Positions 52,921 through 61,800 of a stretch of 62,401 nt of DNA are shown here, piece after piece. Position 1 is the stretch's first letter. Every line of letters begins with the position of its first letter. Under the pieces are notes generated by a model. It searched no databases. It was not told the DNA's origin and was given only the letters and a program-made list of their open reading frames with translations. Origin of the DNA: a bacterium (GTDB taxonomy: Bacteria > Patescibacteriota > Gracilibacteria > JAUYGZ01); NCBI GenBank assembly GCA_030690415.1, contig JAUYGZ010000026.1:1-62401 (forward strand), given 5' to 3'. Both the position numbers and the translations under genes were made by a program.

Positions 52921-53056
52921 TTCCTCATTTCCTCATTTCCTCGTTTCCTCCCTTCCTCATTTCTTCATTTCTTCATTTCCTCGTTTCTTCATTTCCTCCC
53001 TTCCCCATTTCCTCCTTTCCTCATTTCCTCATTTCTTCATTTCCTCGTTTCTTCAT
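52921..53056. repeat. ~135-bp TTTCCTCA/TTTCTTCA octamer array
   Basis: About 17 imperfect octamers of TTTCCTCA, TTTCTTCA, TTTCCTCG and CTTCCTCA type, plus-strand orientation. The array provides the TGA stop codon of the gene at 53053-54063. Sequence reads as low-complexity codons in any frame; no gene is called across it. It is the largest of several related simple repeats in the window. Confidence 0.9.
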
Positions 53057-54063
53057 TTCCTCTTCTTCTTCCCCTTCCTCGCCAACACCCACACCAACAC
53101 GATCATCAAAACAAGAAACCCTCCGATGTAAGGAGCAAGCTCTTTCACAATAGCAATGATAGGAGGAGTCACGACGATTTCTTTTTCTATAATCTTTTCA
53201 ATAGCACCCGGCTCGTCTCCCGTGTAGGGAAGATAATATTGAAAATCAATAATCTCACTCACCAGTTGCTCTCCCTTTTCTCCGGTTTTAGGGGAATCAT
53301 AAAGCTTCAGGATAGCCCGATATTCTTTCTCTCCATAATTATCACCCAGATCGCCCAATGGGATTTGTACGTTTGAGACAACATTGGGGAAAGAAACAAA
53401 GGTGTCCCGAAGAAGCTTGATGGGAGACGAAGGATCGTTGATATCAAAAATAGAAATTTCTGCCAGAACATCAAAAAAAGTATTTCCCGTATTGTTATAC
53501 TTCGTGAAAAAATTGACGGTATTTCGGGCCCTTTCCTGCGACTCCGATCGAAACTCCTCCAAATCTCCACTTCGGATTTCTTCTCCTCCCAGGACTTTGA
53601 TGAAAACGACCGAATTAATCGCTCCTGAAACTCCAACCATGGCACTCATTTCTGCTTCAACAGGGGCAAAAGTGACCATACCAAAGTGACTCCCATATTG
53701 GGCATTTTCAGGTACATTAATCCGCACGGCAACTTTTGAGCTTTCTCCCTGGACTGCGGTGAATCGATCTTTCACTTGAATCCACTGATCAAGAGATTGC
53801 GAAGGATCGGCAAGCTGATCTGGATTGATCGGCTGGGTAGAGCCGGTCGGGGTGTAAACAAAATCGTGGACATTAACCGAAAAATCCCCTGTTTCTGACC
53901 CATTCGTAAAGCTGATAACATATTCCCGACTTTCACCACGCTCTAATTCAAAGGTCTGGCGGGCAGGAGATATTGTCATGCTAAAAGCACTCGCCTGCGA
54001 ACACAGACTAACAGAGAAAGCAAAAACAAAGAGAGACAAAAAAAGGTTTCGAACAATATTCAT
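53053..54063 (-). CDS. DUF916-like membrane-anchored surface protein (set A, second partner)
   Basis: 336 residues. Signal peptide LFLSLFVFAFSVSLCSQASA, then a beta-sandwich starting FSMTISPARQTFELERGESREYVISFTNG with NVPENAQYGSHFGMVTFAPV, similar to the DUF916 peptidoglycan-binding/WxL-interacting domain. A second beta domain follows. The end has a membrane helix (IGGFLVLMIVLVWVLA) and basic tail RKGKKKRK. The topology is outside body with a C-terminal anchor. It is 16 bp after its paralogue. The stop codon is supplied by the octamer array. Confidence 0.75.
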   Translation of the reverse strand: MNIVRNLFLSLFVFAFSVSLCSQASAFSMTISPARQTFELERGESREYVISFTNGSETGDFSVNVHDFVYTPTGSTQPINPDQLADPSQSLDQWIQVKDRFTAVQGESSKVAVRINVPENAQYGSHFGMVTFAPVEAEMSAMVGVSGAINSVVFIKVLGGEEIRSGDLEEFRSESQERARNTVNFFTKYNNTGNTFFDVLAEISIFDINDPSSPIKLLRDTFVSFPNVVSNVQIPLGDLGDNYGEKEYRAILKLYDSPKTGEKGEQLVSEIIDFQYYLPYTGDEPGAIEKIIEKEIVVTPPIIAIVKELAPYIGGFLVLMIVLVWVLARKGKKKRK

Positions 54064-54079
54064 AAGTAATAAAAAAAAA

Positions 54080-55006
54080 TTATTTCTTCCTCCCTAGGAA
54101 AAAAGAAATCAGCACTAAAGTCAAACCAATGAACAAGGCAAAGCCCTGAAATATGGGACTATATAAAAACTGAAAACGTTTTCGCTCACGATAAGGCTGA
54201 AGAGGTGAAAGAACCTTTTCCTTTGAGATCAAACGGGTTTCTTCGAGAAAAACAACAGGAGCACGATCTAAAAGATCTCCCTGACGAGTCCTGATCAGCA
54301 ACTCGGCAGAAGAAAAATCCTCTGAACGCAGAGCCTTTCCGCTTCTATTCACCAGATTAAGATGTTTTGGAAATTCGGGAAAAACGGGGGAAGCTTCACC
54401 GTCGAAGTTCTCTATTTCATTTCCTTCTTCGTCATACACGACCAGCTCCGGAATAACGACAAAGAAACGGGTGGCTTCATTTTGAAAATTAAACTGAACG
54501 GCCTGAATATCAGTAATGCTTCCCTCATCCATCCTGAGACTCGTCTCCAGGAGTTTCCCTTTGGGGGCTCCTTTTTCCCCATAGCTCAAATAGACGAGAG
54601 CCCCCAGCTCATAGCTCACGGTAGCGCCCTCATCCCCTCTCTTCCGGACACTGACCAGATAATAATAATCACCTTCTTCAAGATTGTCGGGGACGGAGAC
54701 CGTGACAGGCAGATACTGTTCCTGTTCTGGCTCAAAAAAAAGTTCCTGGGTTTCAAAAGAAAACACATTCAACAAATCCTCCTTCTCGAGACGTCGCCCT
54801 TCTTCATCGTATAAAAAGGGAACGGAAATAAGCTCATAATATCCACCGCTCTGGCTGCGAAAAGAGAGATCAAAAGAAAACAGTTCCCCTGCATTCACGT
54901 CAAAAACCAATGACGAAGGGGAAAGCATATCACCTGAAGCGTTCGCCTCAGATAGGTTCAAGAGAACCAAGAGAAAGACAAAAATAACTCTGACAACGTA
55001 GTTCAT
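54080..55006 (-). CDS. DUF916-like membrane-anchored surface protein (set A, first partner)
   Basis: 308 residues. Signal peptide VIFVFLLVLLNLSEANA. The N-terminal beta domain (LSPSSLVFDVNAGELFSFDLSF ... VSVPDNLEEGDYYYLVSV) has the same plan as the next gene, followed by a second beta domain. There is a C-terminal membrane helix (GFALFIGLTLVLISFFLG) and RKK tail. It lies downstream of the probable surface-protein gene at 55111, separated by a terminator, so read-through expression would be lower. Confidence 0.72.
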   Translation of the reverse strand: MNYVVRVIFVFLLVLLNLSEANASGDMLSPSSLVFDVNAGELFSFDLSFRSQSGGYYELISVPFLYDEEGRRLEKEDLLNVFSFETQELFFEPEQEQYLPVTVSVPDNLEEGDYYYLVSVRKRGDEGATVSYELGALVYLSYGEKGAPKGKLLETSLRMDEGSITDIQAVQFNFQNEATRFFVVIPELVVYDEEGNEIENFDGEASPVFPEFPKHLNLVNRSGKALRSEDFSSAELLIRTRQGDLLDRAPVVFLEETRLISKEKVLSPLQPYRERKRFQFLYSPIFQGFALFIGLTLVLISFFLGRKK

Positions 55007-55046
55007 GGGAAAAAAATATTCTCTCCCAGAATACCAAAACTCTTCA

Positions 55047-55084
55047 CAAAAAAAAGCCGACCCGATAAATCGGGACGGCTTTTA
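55047..55084 (-). terminator. Strong terminator after the surface-protein gene
   Basis: On the minus strand AAAAGCCG-TCCCG-ATTTAT-CGGGT-CGGCTTTTTTTT: a stem of about 10 bp with one mismatch and a T8 tail. The A-rich other side makes it nearly two-way. Confidence 0.9.
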
Positions 55085-55110
55085 GGGAGAACATCAACAC
55101 GAACCAGCTT

Positions 55111-55836
55111 TTAGCTGCCAGATCCATCAGCAGTAGCGGTATAAATAACCGTACAGGCATACAGACCAGCAGGCTGTGAGCCAGCAACACCAATAAAGTA
55201 ATCCAAATTGGCATTAATTTTTACCGTTTGTTCGACAGCGGTATCAAAAACAACTTGTGGTGAACCATCTGGAGGAACAGCGCCCCAGAGGGCCGTAGCA
55301 CCTTCAGTGTCAGTAGTTCCCCACTGAGTATCTTCATCAGCTCCACGAAGAGCAACATTAGTAGTAGCATCAGTCAAGCGAAGTGCCAGACCAGTCTCGG
55401 TAGCCGCAACAAGACCAGTCCCATCATTAGCCGCCTGCGCGTCAGCAACATCAGAAACAGAATCAGTAATAAAGTCAGTCGCATTATCGAGACAATCTGC
55501 AGCTGCTGCCGTATTGGTGAAATGAGCCGTTACGTTCGCGCCATTGGTGATATTGGTTCGAAGACCAAGCAAAGTATCGGCAGGACTAAACGAAGACGCA
55601 TAGCCTGAAGTATTATTCAGACTTACCTTGGAAGCCTGATCATTTTTTCCAAAAGGACAATCTCCACCTGCAGTAGCAGTACAGTCTGCAGAGGCATTTT
55701 CAAGCGATAACTCAAGAAACGTTGGGACTTCGACCTCGGTAGCAGGTGATTGCGTTGTCTGTGCAAAAGCTGGAACAATGGTCGCCAATGCGACAAGAGA
55801 TATCCCCGCTCCAAGAGCGGCAAATTTCTTAACCAT
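55111..55836 (-). CDS. Probable major secreted surface protein (WxL-like end)
   Basis: 241 residues. Signal peptide FAALGAGISLVALATIVPAFA, then an acidic Ala/Thr/Asn-rich beta protein with very few Lys. Four Cys occur, two at ADCTATAGGDC. It ends AGSQPAGLYACTVIYTATA, resembling the end of the giant protein at 58852 (SYPIPAGTYSGVIEINATV) and the last strands of WxL-type domains; no WxL tripeptide is seen. No anchor is present, so it is presumably held by its DUF916-like neighbours. A near-consensus promoter, long leader and immediate terminator suggest high, separate expression. Confidence 0.72.
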   Translation of the reverse strand: MVKKFAALGAGISLVALATIVPAFAQTTQSPATEVEVPTFLELSLENASADCTATAGGDCPFGKNDQASKVSLNNTSGYASSFSPADTLLGLRTNITNGANVTAHFTNTAAAADCLDNATDFITDSVSDVADAQAANDGTGLVAATETGLALRLTDATTNVALRGADEDTQWGTTDTEGATALWGAVPPDGSPQVVFDTAVEQTVKINANLDYFIGVAGSQPAGLYACTVIYTATADGSGS

Positions 55837-56080
55837 AACAAATAAATTAAAAAAATAGACAAAATTTGAACGTTAAGGCCAGTCCAGGCCGCTCTTTTTT
55901 AAGCTCGAGCAGAGCATGTATTTTATGTAAATAGTAAGGGAAGAATCCACCGATACCTCGACCAGAGCATCCGGCCTTCAAGAAACGAAGGGAAGGAATT
56001 TTCCTTTCTTACAAGATAAGTAAACGTCGGTCTTTCAAAGGACACTCAGAAGGCAGAGATATTTCTCCAGCCTTCATACC

Positions 56081-56109
56081 ATTATACTCTCTGTGAAAAG
56101 CAAAGTCAA
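56081..56109 (-). promoter_or_regulatory. Strong promoter of the surface-protein gene
   Basis: On the minus strand TTGACT (56109-56104), exactly 17 bp, TATAAT (56086-56081): the best sigma-70 consensus in the window. The expected start near 56075 gives an unusually long untranslated leader of about 240 nt. Confidence 0.75.
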
Positions 56110-56135
56110 GACAAGGATTTACAGCTCCTCAAGCT

Positions 56136-56190
56136 GTCATTGCGAGGACCGCAGGGGGGAGATTGCTTCGTCGTACCTCCTCGCAATGAC
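56136..56190. repeat. GTCATTGCGAGG...CCTCGCAATGAC repeat
   Basis: Inverted arms GTCATTGCGAGG and CCTCGCAATGAC separated by about 31 bp containing GGGAGATTGCTTCGTCG. This motif is a widespread bacterial interspersed repeat, common to unrelated phyla. Confidence 0.85.
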
Positions 56191-56419
56191 AATGTGTGAG
56201 AAGTTAAAAGTTCTTAGTGCCTTTTTAGCAAAAAATACTGGACCATAAAAGTCTTTTCCCTTGCAAGGGCGAATGATTAAGGGGTTGATAACATTTTTTG
56301 TTCAAGAAAGATTCAGATGTCAAAAAGGCCGCTTCTCTTGGATAATCATAGTTTCTTCCTTTACAGAGCAGAGAAGAACTTATTAAATAAAGGTCGTTAT
56401 CATCTCGTTATTCTTTCTT

Positions 56420-56674
56420 ATGAAAAAACTCATCATTGTCATTATCATAGGTCTTATCGCGATCGCCTTAATCATGAACTACCGAAAGGCACCGGAAAAA
56501 ATGGAACCGGCTACTGATGCGGAAAACATTGGAGTCGAAGTGAAAGTCGGCGAACCGGGAATGGAAAATGCGACAAGTAAAGACTCAGAAAATATCGGCA
56601 TCAACATTATGGTTGGTGAAGAAGGGCGTGAATCAGACTCGACAAACGTCGGGGTCGGAGTAGAGGTCAAATAA
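56420..56674 (+). CDS. Small membrane-anchored protein with triple ENIGV repeat
   Basis: 84 residues. An N-terminal hydrophobic anchor (KKLIIVIIIGLIAIALIM) is followed by three related segments: ENIGVEVKVGEPG, ENIGINIMVGEEG and TNVGVGVEVK. The rest is acidic. No family recognised. A strong terminator follows 20 bp after the stop. Confidence 0.7.
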   Translation: MKKLIIVIIIGLIAIALIMNYRKAPEKMEPATDAENIGVEVKVGEPGMENATSKDSENIGINIMVGEEGRESDSTNVGVGVEVK

Positions 56675-56694
56675 ACACTTCAAAATAACGTTTA

Positions 56695-56724
56695 AAACCC
56701 CCCGATGATTATCGGGGGTTTTTT
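56695..56724 (+). terminator. Terminator after the ENIGV protein gene
   Basis: AAAACCCCCCGAT-GATT-ATCGGGGGTTTTTT, an 8-bp GC-rich core plus A/T pairs and a T-run. Effective in both directions by sequence. Confidence 0.9.
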
Positions 56725-56773
56725 GTACGCCCATGCCCCACCCCTGTAAATCACCCCCATAAAACACACACCC

Positions 56774-56844
56774 GTACAGACGTCTTGTTATTTTGTAGAG
56801 ACGCCCCGGCGGGGCGTCTCTACAAAATAACAAATTGTCTCTAC
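56774..56844. repeat. Nested GTAGAGAC palindrome (one copy inside another)
   Basis: The outer copy has arms GTACAGAC (56774) and GTCTCTAC (to 56844) with core TTGTTATTTT/AAAATAACAA. Exactly in its centre sits a complete second copy (56795-56823), arms GTAGAGAC/GTCTCTAC, core GCCCCGGCGGGGC. The rest of the gene-free stretch 56725-57056 is C-rich and contains CCCTACAAACCCCACAAACC repeats. Confidence 0.85.
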
Positions 56845-57056
56845 CCCGCACAGCCCTACCAACCCTACAAACCCCACAAACCCCACGCAACCCCACACCA
56901 TCCTGGCCTACGGGGTTGTGCCGGATTGTCTGCCCATTTTGGAACCCAGCCAAATTGAACATTGAATATTAAATTTGGCCCTGTGAGATAACACACCGAA
57001 ACTTCTGGCATATACCGCTGGAATAAGCTAACTTAGAGCCAACCAGCTAAACGCAT

Positions 57057-57278
57057 ATGATAACTTTCGCACCAGCAAAAACAACACCTGAAATGCAGAA
57101 AAACTGCGTGGGATATTCAGTGATTTCGCTCCCCAATGGAAACATAGTCGGCATAGGGGAAAACAGTATGATTGCGATGAATAACGCCAAAGCTGCATGC
57201 CCCGACCTTGATGAGGAAAAAGTCTTAATATCGCACATTCATGGAAGAATCGTCATCGGTCCTTTTACCATACGTTGA
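57057..57278 (+). CDS. Small DUF5678-like protein
   Basis: 73 residues. NCVGYSVISLPNGNIVGIGENSMIAMNNAKAACPDLDEEKVLISHI has the plan of short DUF5678-type proteins ('G.wva...g.ivasG.s..eA...Ak'). The match is by eye only. It overlaps the next gene by 38 bp in another frame. Such a pair, a small protein plus a retropepsin-like protease, suggests an operon whose second member is now broken. Confidence 0.55.
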   Translation: MITFAPAKTTPEMQKNCVGYSVISLPNGNIVGIGENSMIAMNNAKAACPDLDEEKVLISHIHGRIVIGPFTIR

Positions 57279-57411
57279 AGGAAGACCACAAATAACAGCA
57301 CAACTAAAATCAGACGGGGGAAAATCCAGATTTTTTGAATTTCTCGTCGACAGTGGGGCCGATATGAGCACGGTTTCCAAATACGATGCTGCGACGATGA
57401 ACACCCCGTAG
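57241..57411 (+). pseudogene. Retropepsin-like aspartic protease truncated by a palindromic repeat
   Basis: 56 codons from ATG 57241. FFEFLVDSGADMSTVSKYDA contains the D-S/T-G-A-D active-site motif of retropepsin-like proteases. After MNTP the frame runs into the GTAGAGAC palindrome, whose TAG (57409-57411) is the stop. Family members are ~100-130 residues with a second conserved region (hydrophobic-G), which is missing. Nothing resembling the lost 3' part is found before the next gene. Confidence 0.65.
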
Positions 57412-57436
57412 AGACGCCCCGGCGGGGCGTCTCTAC
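57408..57436. repeat. GTAGAGAC palindrome copy that ends the protease gene
   Basis: Arms GTAGAGAC and GTCTCTAC, core GCCCCGGCGGGGC, flanked by CCCC and GGGG. It is followed by a half copy (ACGTCTCTAC). The core is the same as in the inner nested copy at 56795-56823. Confidence 0.85.
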
Positions 57437-57470
57437 GGGGGCAAAACGTCTCTACAAACGCAACCCTACG

Positions 57471-58517
57471 TCACCCCTTCTTCCTCTTCCTCCAACACAA
57501 GCCCGCCATCACAGCGATCAGGAGAATAGCTGAGCCAAAAAAGACGATTTTGATCAGAGTGACCCAATCCGCTCGAAGAAGCGTAAAGGCCTGTTGAACA
57601 TTTCCAATAGGTAGTTCTTCAGCAAAATACGTTTCCTTCATCTGCTTATCCCAGAGCTCATACTTCAGGGTCAAAGGAACCTGGGCATTGAGATACTGAT
57701 TGGGGAAACGATGAGATACCGTAGCCTGCTCTCCCGGAAAGATCCGCTTGGACTTTCCACCGCTCTTATAATAGATCTCACCAGACTCATCGGTGATCGT
57801 AATAAGAGGTTGAACAGAAACATAGCGGAGAGCGTTACTGATAAAATCAACAGACAGCTCAGTCTCCTCGCCCAAATCTTTCAAAATCATCTTCGAAATC
57901 TGATACTCAGCGACTTCTGGGGCAACACCATGCAGCCCTTCCCCCCCATCTTCCACCGAAGCCAACAAAAGCGTCCCTACACTCTGTCGAACAAACACCG
58001 CGCCGGCAGAAAATTGGCTCCCTGGAGAAGAAAAATAGAAATTCAAGCTGGCGTAATAGTCAGCCACCTCGACCCCTTCCGGAACCACAATCGTACAGGG
58101 AAAGTCACGAGACTCTCCCGCGGGGAGCGTGAAGGTAAGATCCCCTGCCGGTCGAACCCAGGAAGCCAGAGATCGCTGGACATTTCCCTTCGATTCCGGA
58201 GGCAAAAAGGTCACATTGTGATCCCGGGAGATCTGAACATCGAAGGCTTCGAAAGTGATCTGATAATCACCAGAGCTCAGATTACTGATGTGGATACTCC
58301 GTTCGTAGCTCTTCCCGGACTGGAGCTGATACTCCATGATCAACGGATTCAGGCTAATAGTCCCTTGACCCGTTTGAGCCATGGCCCCATGCATTGAACC
58401 CCATCCCAGCAGCATCAGCGCAGTGCTCAGCAGAACGAGTCGTCCGTAGCTCCAGGTGGAGCGAAGGATGAGGCTGAGTTTTCGTGCGGGACGAGATAGG
58501 GAGGTAAAGAGGGTCAT
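57471..58517 (-). CDS. DUF916-like membrane-anchored surface protein (set B)
   Basis: 348 residues from ATG 58517; upstream in-frame codons translate repeats. The signal region LLSTALMLLGWGSMHGAMAQ precedes a DUF916-like beta domain beginning LNPLIMEYQLQSGKSYERSIHISNLSSGDYQITFEA with VPEGVEVADYYASLNFYF. A second beta domain follows, then a membrane helix (IVFFGSAILLIAVMAGLCW) and RKRKKG tail. Same architecture as the two set A proteins. It follows the giant surface protein at 58852, its likely partner. Confidence 0.75.
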   Translation of the reverse strand: MTLFTSLSRPARKLSLILRSTWSYGRLVLLSTALMLLGWGSMHGAMAQTGQGTISLNPLIMEYQLQSGKSYERSIHISNLSSGDYQITFEAFDVQISRDHNVTFLPPESKGNVQRSLASWVRPAGDLTFTLPAGESRDFPCTIVVPEGVEVADYYASLNFYFSSPGSQFSAGAVFVRQSVGTLLLASVEDGGEGLHGVAPEVAEYQISKMILKDLGEETELSVDFISNALRYVSVQPLITITDESGEIYYKSGGKSKRIFPGEQATVSHRFPNQYLNAQVPLTLKYELWDKQMKETYFAEELPIGNVQQAFTLLRADWVTLIKIVFFGSAILLIAVMAGLCWRKRKKG

Positions 58518-58518
58518 G

Positions 58519-58706
58519 ATGTGTTGTAGGGAAGTAGGAAGGTAGGTTTTTAGGTGGTAGGTGGTAGGTGGTAGGTTGTAGGTTGTAGGAGGTGAAGAAG
58601 AGAGAGAGTGCAGAATTTTCCGAAGCCGGAGTTGGCGGAGGGCGAGTCCGCCGCGGCGGACGAGGGAGGAGAGTCCCCTCTCCTTGAGGAGAGGGTCAGG
58701 GTGAGG
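58519..58706. repeat. Repeat cluster in the leader of the set B partner gene
   Basis: From the start codon outward: CTACTTCCC/CTACCTTC and CTACCACC simple repeats (58519-58593), the TCCGCCGCGGCGGA palindrome (58647-58660), and a CCCTCTCC-TTGA-GGAGAGGG hairpin followed by TCAGGGTGAGG (58676-58706), a repeat type common in many bacteria. No gene is seen in 58518-58851. Confidence 0.8.
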
Positions 58707-58851
58707 CGGAAGGAGGCGAAGGAAGCCCCCAGCATTCCCCACAGCATCTGGCCCCCCTCGGGGCCCTCCACGCAATCTCACGATCTGGGAAGTAAAGTTT
58801 TTCATTTTATTATTTTTTCTTTTTTAATTTTACATTTTGCATTTTAACTCC

Positions 58852-61800
58852 CTACGGAATCACCGTCGCGTTAATCTCAATTACGCCCGAATAGGTCCCC
58901 GCAGGGATGGGATAACTTCCCTCAAGCTCGAGCTGCAACTGCAAAACAGAATTATACGGCGATCCGGCACTTGTCTTCAGAGTCGCGTCATTGATCATCG
59001 TGTCATAGGCATCCGGGAATCCACCGAATTTTGCGTTTGGAGACGTGTCATCGCTTCCCCACCAGCTGCTGTTATAGGCATTCGCGTCTCCGGTTGACTT
59101 CAGACGGAACCCTAATGCCGATGAAGGACTAGACCAAATCGCTGAATTCGGCGTTCCGCTGATCCAATCCAGAAGATCGGGGAAATCCTCGCCGGAAGGA
59201 TCTCTCTGCATCGTGGTATCCGGATCAGTATTCTGCTTCTTGATCTGAACGGTGTACCCTGTCTGAGAATTCGTGCTTACCCCAAGAGTATTTTCTTCAG
59301 ATGCCAAGGTATCCATCGGCACCGTTCCAAAGAGGAAGTCACTCATGGCTGATAAAGTCAGGAACAGATACGTGATGTCCTGAGCTCCGTCCGTGCCATC
59401 GGTCGTGATACTGTTCGTGGTGTAGGTTTGAACATTGGTCGCTCCATCTGTGACACGAATTCGAACCTGATTTACTCCATCGGCCAAAGTTGCGAGATAA
59501 CTCCAGGTTGAGAAATTCGTTCCCGTATTCGTCGCGCTCGCCCAAATGCCACCATTATTGATACTCACCTCCACGAGCGTCACGCCGGAATCACCCGTGC
59601 CAACATCCGTCGCCGTACCGATCAGCGTAACCGTATCGGTATCCTGACTGAAGTCCGCTCCTGGGTCATCTCCTCCAACTCCATCATGATCATAAGTGAT
59701 CGTCCCTGTGGGTGGCGTATTGTCGAAGATCCAGTGAGGACTGACATCACCATCATCATTATTTCCACTATTCGTCGAGGTTCCAAGCGCATAAATATCA
59801 TTGCTGTCAGCATTTCCATAGGAAACATCCACATTGCTCACCGTCTGATCCCCTGCCGTCACATCGAAAGTCCAGGTCGAGAGATCAGAAGAAGTCAGTG
59901 TGATCTGAGTCCCTCCTGCCTGACCATCGATATCCAACGTATTGGCAATGATCTGAGTCACCCCACCCTGGAAATCAAGCACCTTGCTCGGTGTCACGGA
60001 AGTGAAGTCGTAGAAAGTATTCGCACCCGTAATACGGGAAGTCTGACCATTATCATCGAAGGTAATCTCACCGTTATTGTGCGTAAACCCGGTTGAGCCG
60101 GGAACATTATCCCAACCTCCACTCACCGTGAAAGCGGCCGTATTGGAAGCCGAAATATTCCCATCAGTAGCAATCGCCACATCGTTGGCAACAGAGACTA
60201 CCGGATCACTGGTATTGAGATCCAGACCCCCGTCAGTAACGGTCAAAGAACCTTCGATGGTGACTGTTCCCCGAGGTCTGACCGCATTGGACCCGCCGGC
60301 TCCCGTATTTTCGATTTCGAGATTGTTAAGCGTGATACTGGTCGGATCACCGAAGAAATTATTCGGATGCAAATCCTGGTTCGAAGTGCCGATAAACCTG
60401 ATGGTTCCTCCATTATGGGTAAAGGTACTGCCGAAATCATTGTAACCGTTGAGATTTCCGGTGATATTAAGCGTCGTGGAAGGAGCGGTAAATGAGCCAT
60501 TATCAATGGTAAAATCTCCATTCAAATCCGTGCCATTATTTCCAAAACTCAGATTACCGGTGCTCACGCTTCCAGTACCACCAGAGAAATTTCCGCCATC
60601 CCAGACGGAGAGAGTCCCTGCCGACACCGTGAAACTTCCAGGTGAGAAAGTCCCCCCTCCGACCACCAGATCATTTTGAATCTCAAGATTATTATTCACC
60701 AGAGTAAGCGTATCGAATCCCCTGACTGACAAATTGTAAAAAGCATTCCCGGCACCTGTTCCACCAGAATCGAGCGTGATAGCGCTGAAAAACCAGTGAA
60801 AATCCACCGTGCTCGTCCCATAGTTAAAAGTGCCGCTGTTAGCCCAATCCCCCTCCACCGTGATCGTATTCCCATCCGCCGTCATCGTCCCGTCAATCCG
60901 CAGATCCCCTGTCAGGACATTCCCCGAGCTCGCCGAATCAGGCCGATACGCGTCTCCGGTGGCAATCAGCAGAGCATTATTCGTATGCCCTCCCTCGCTA
61001 TCCGTATCCAGATCATTCGTGGTGTTCGCGACATCGAAGAAAATATCTTCGTCAGCCGAGACGGAACTGTCATAGCTGGAAATATTCGCGTTCGTAATCG
61101 TCTGATTATCATCGCTACCCAGCGTCAACCGCTCCTCGATCAGCTGAACATTCGTCACGGTAGTCCCCACCCCATCCCAGACCGTCACCGCCGCCGCTTC
61201 CTGGGCTTCAGCCACGCCATTCACAAACACCGTCAGGACATCCCCCGGATTCACTGATGCTGTCGTCGTCAGGGTCCATTGGCCGGAAGCTGGCGTACCC
61301 GTCGTCCCAGCACTCGCGTCAAGCGTTCCATTGATCGCCACCTTCACCGACTCGCTATCCGCGCAATTGGTACTGTTGTCAGCCTGCTTGCAGGTCCCGG
61401 AAATCGTGAGGGTCGTAGCCAGGGGGCCTGCTCCTGAATTTCTCAAGCCTTCAATACGGTACAAATCAGTCGTATCATTAGCCAGTGCTCCTCCATCATC
61501 CGCAGCGTTCACCAGCTTCACCCGAACTCCGTTCGTCAGAGAGCTTCCCACCGTCTTAAAAGTCAGCCCATCAACCTGAGTGCTCGTGAAGGTCACTCCA
61601 CCCGAACAACTTGAGGTAATTCCAGCCAACGTGGTCGCGTTGGGACAAATTCGCACGCCATTGCTACCATTCGAATTCGGAATATATAAGGCATGGAATG
61701 CCGCCAGATTCGTCGAAGAAAAATTACTCATCACCGTCTTCGTCGCGTCAGCGTCATAGGTCTCTCCCGTCAGATCCACATCGGTATTCGTATACTGCAG

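Larger units (their letters stand above)
55837..56419. other. Long non-coding region: 5' UTR, promoter and one repeat
   Basis: 583 bp without a gene. It holds a ~240-nt leader for the surface protein (55837 to about 56075), its promoter (56081-56109), and a GTCATTGCGAGG repeat (56136-56190). The leader has GGCC-N6-GGCC near 55877-55894 and a GGAAGGAATTTTCCTTTC segment. I see no open frame with a known match. Confidence 0.6.

Noticed and set aside
52921-53056. Possible CRISPR array
   Set aside because: The units are 8-bp imperfect tandem repeats without spacers; no cas genes are nearby.
52834-53376. 180-codon open frame rich in SSF, FLH and LIS
   Set aside because: It is a translation of the TTTCCTCA octamer array and of the antisense of the DUF916-like gene.
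58518-58805. 96-residue extension of the set B DUF916-like protein
   Set aside because: It crosses REP palindromes and simple repeats; the signal peptide begins after ATG 58517.
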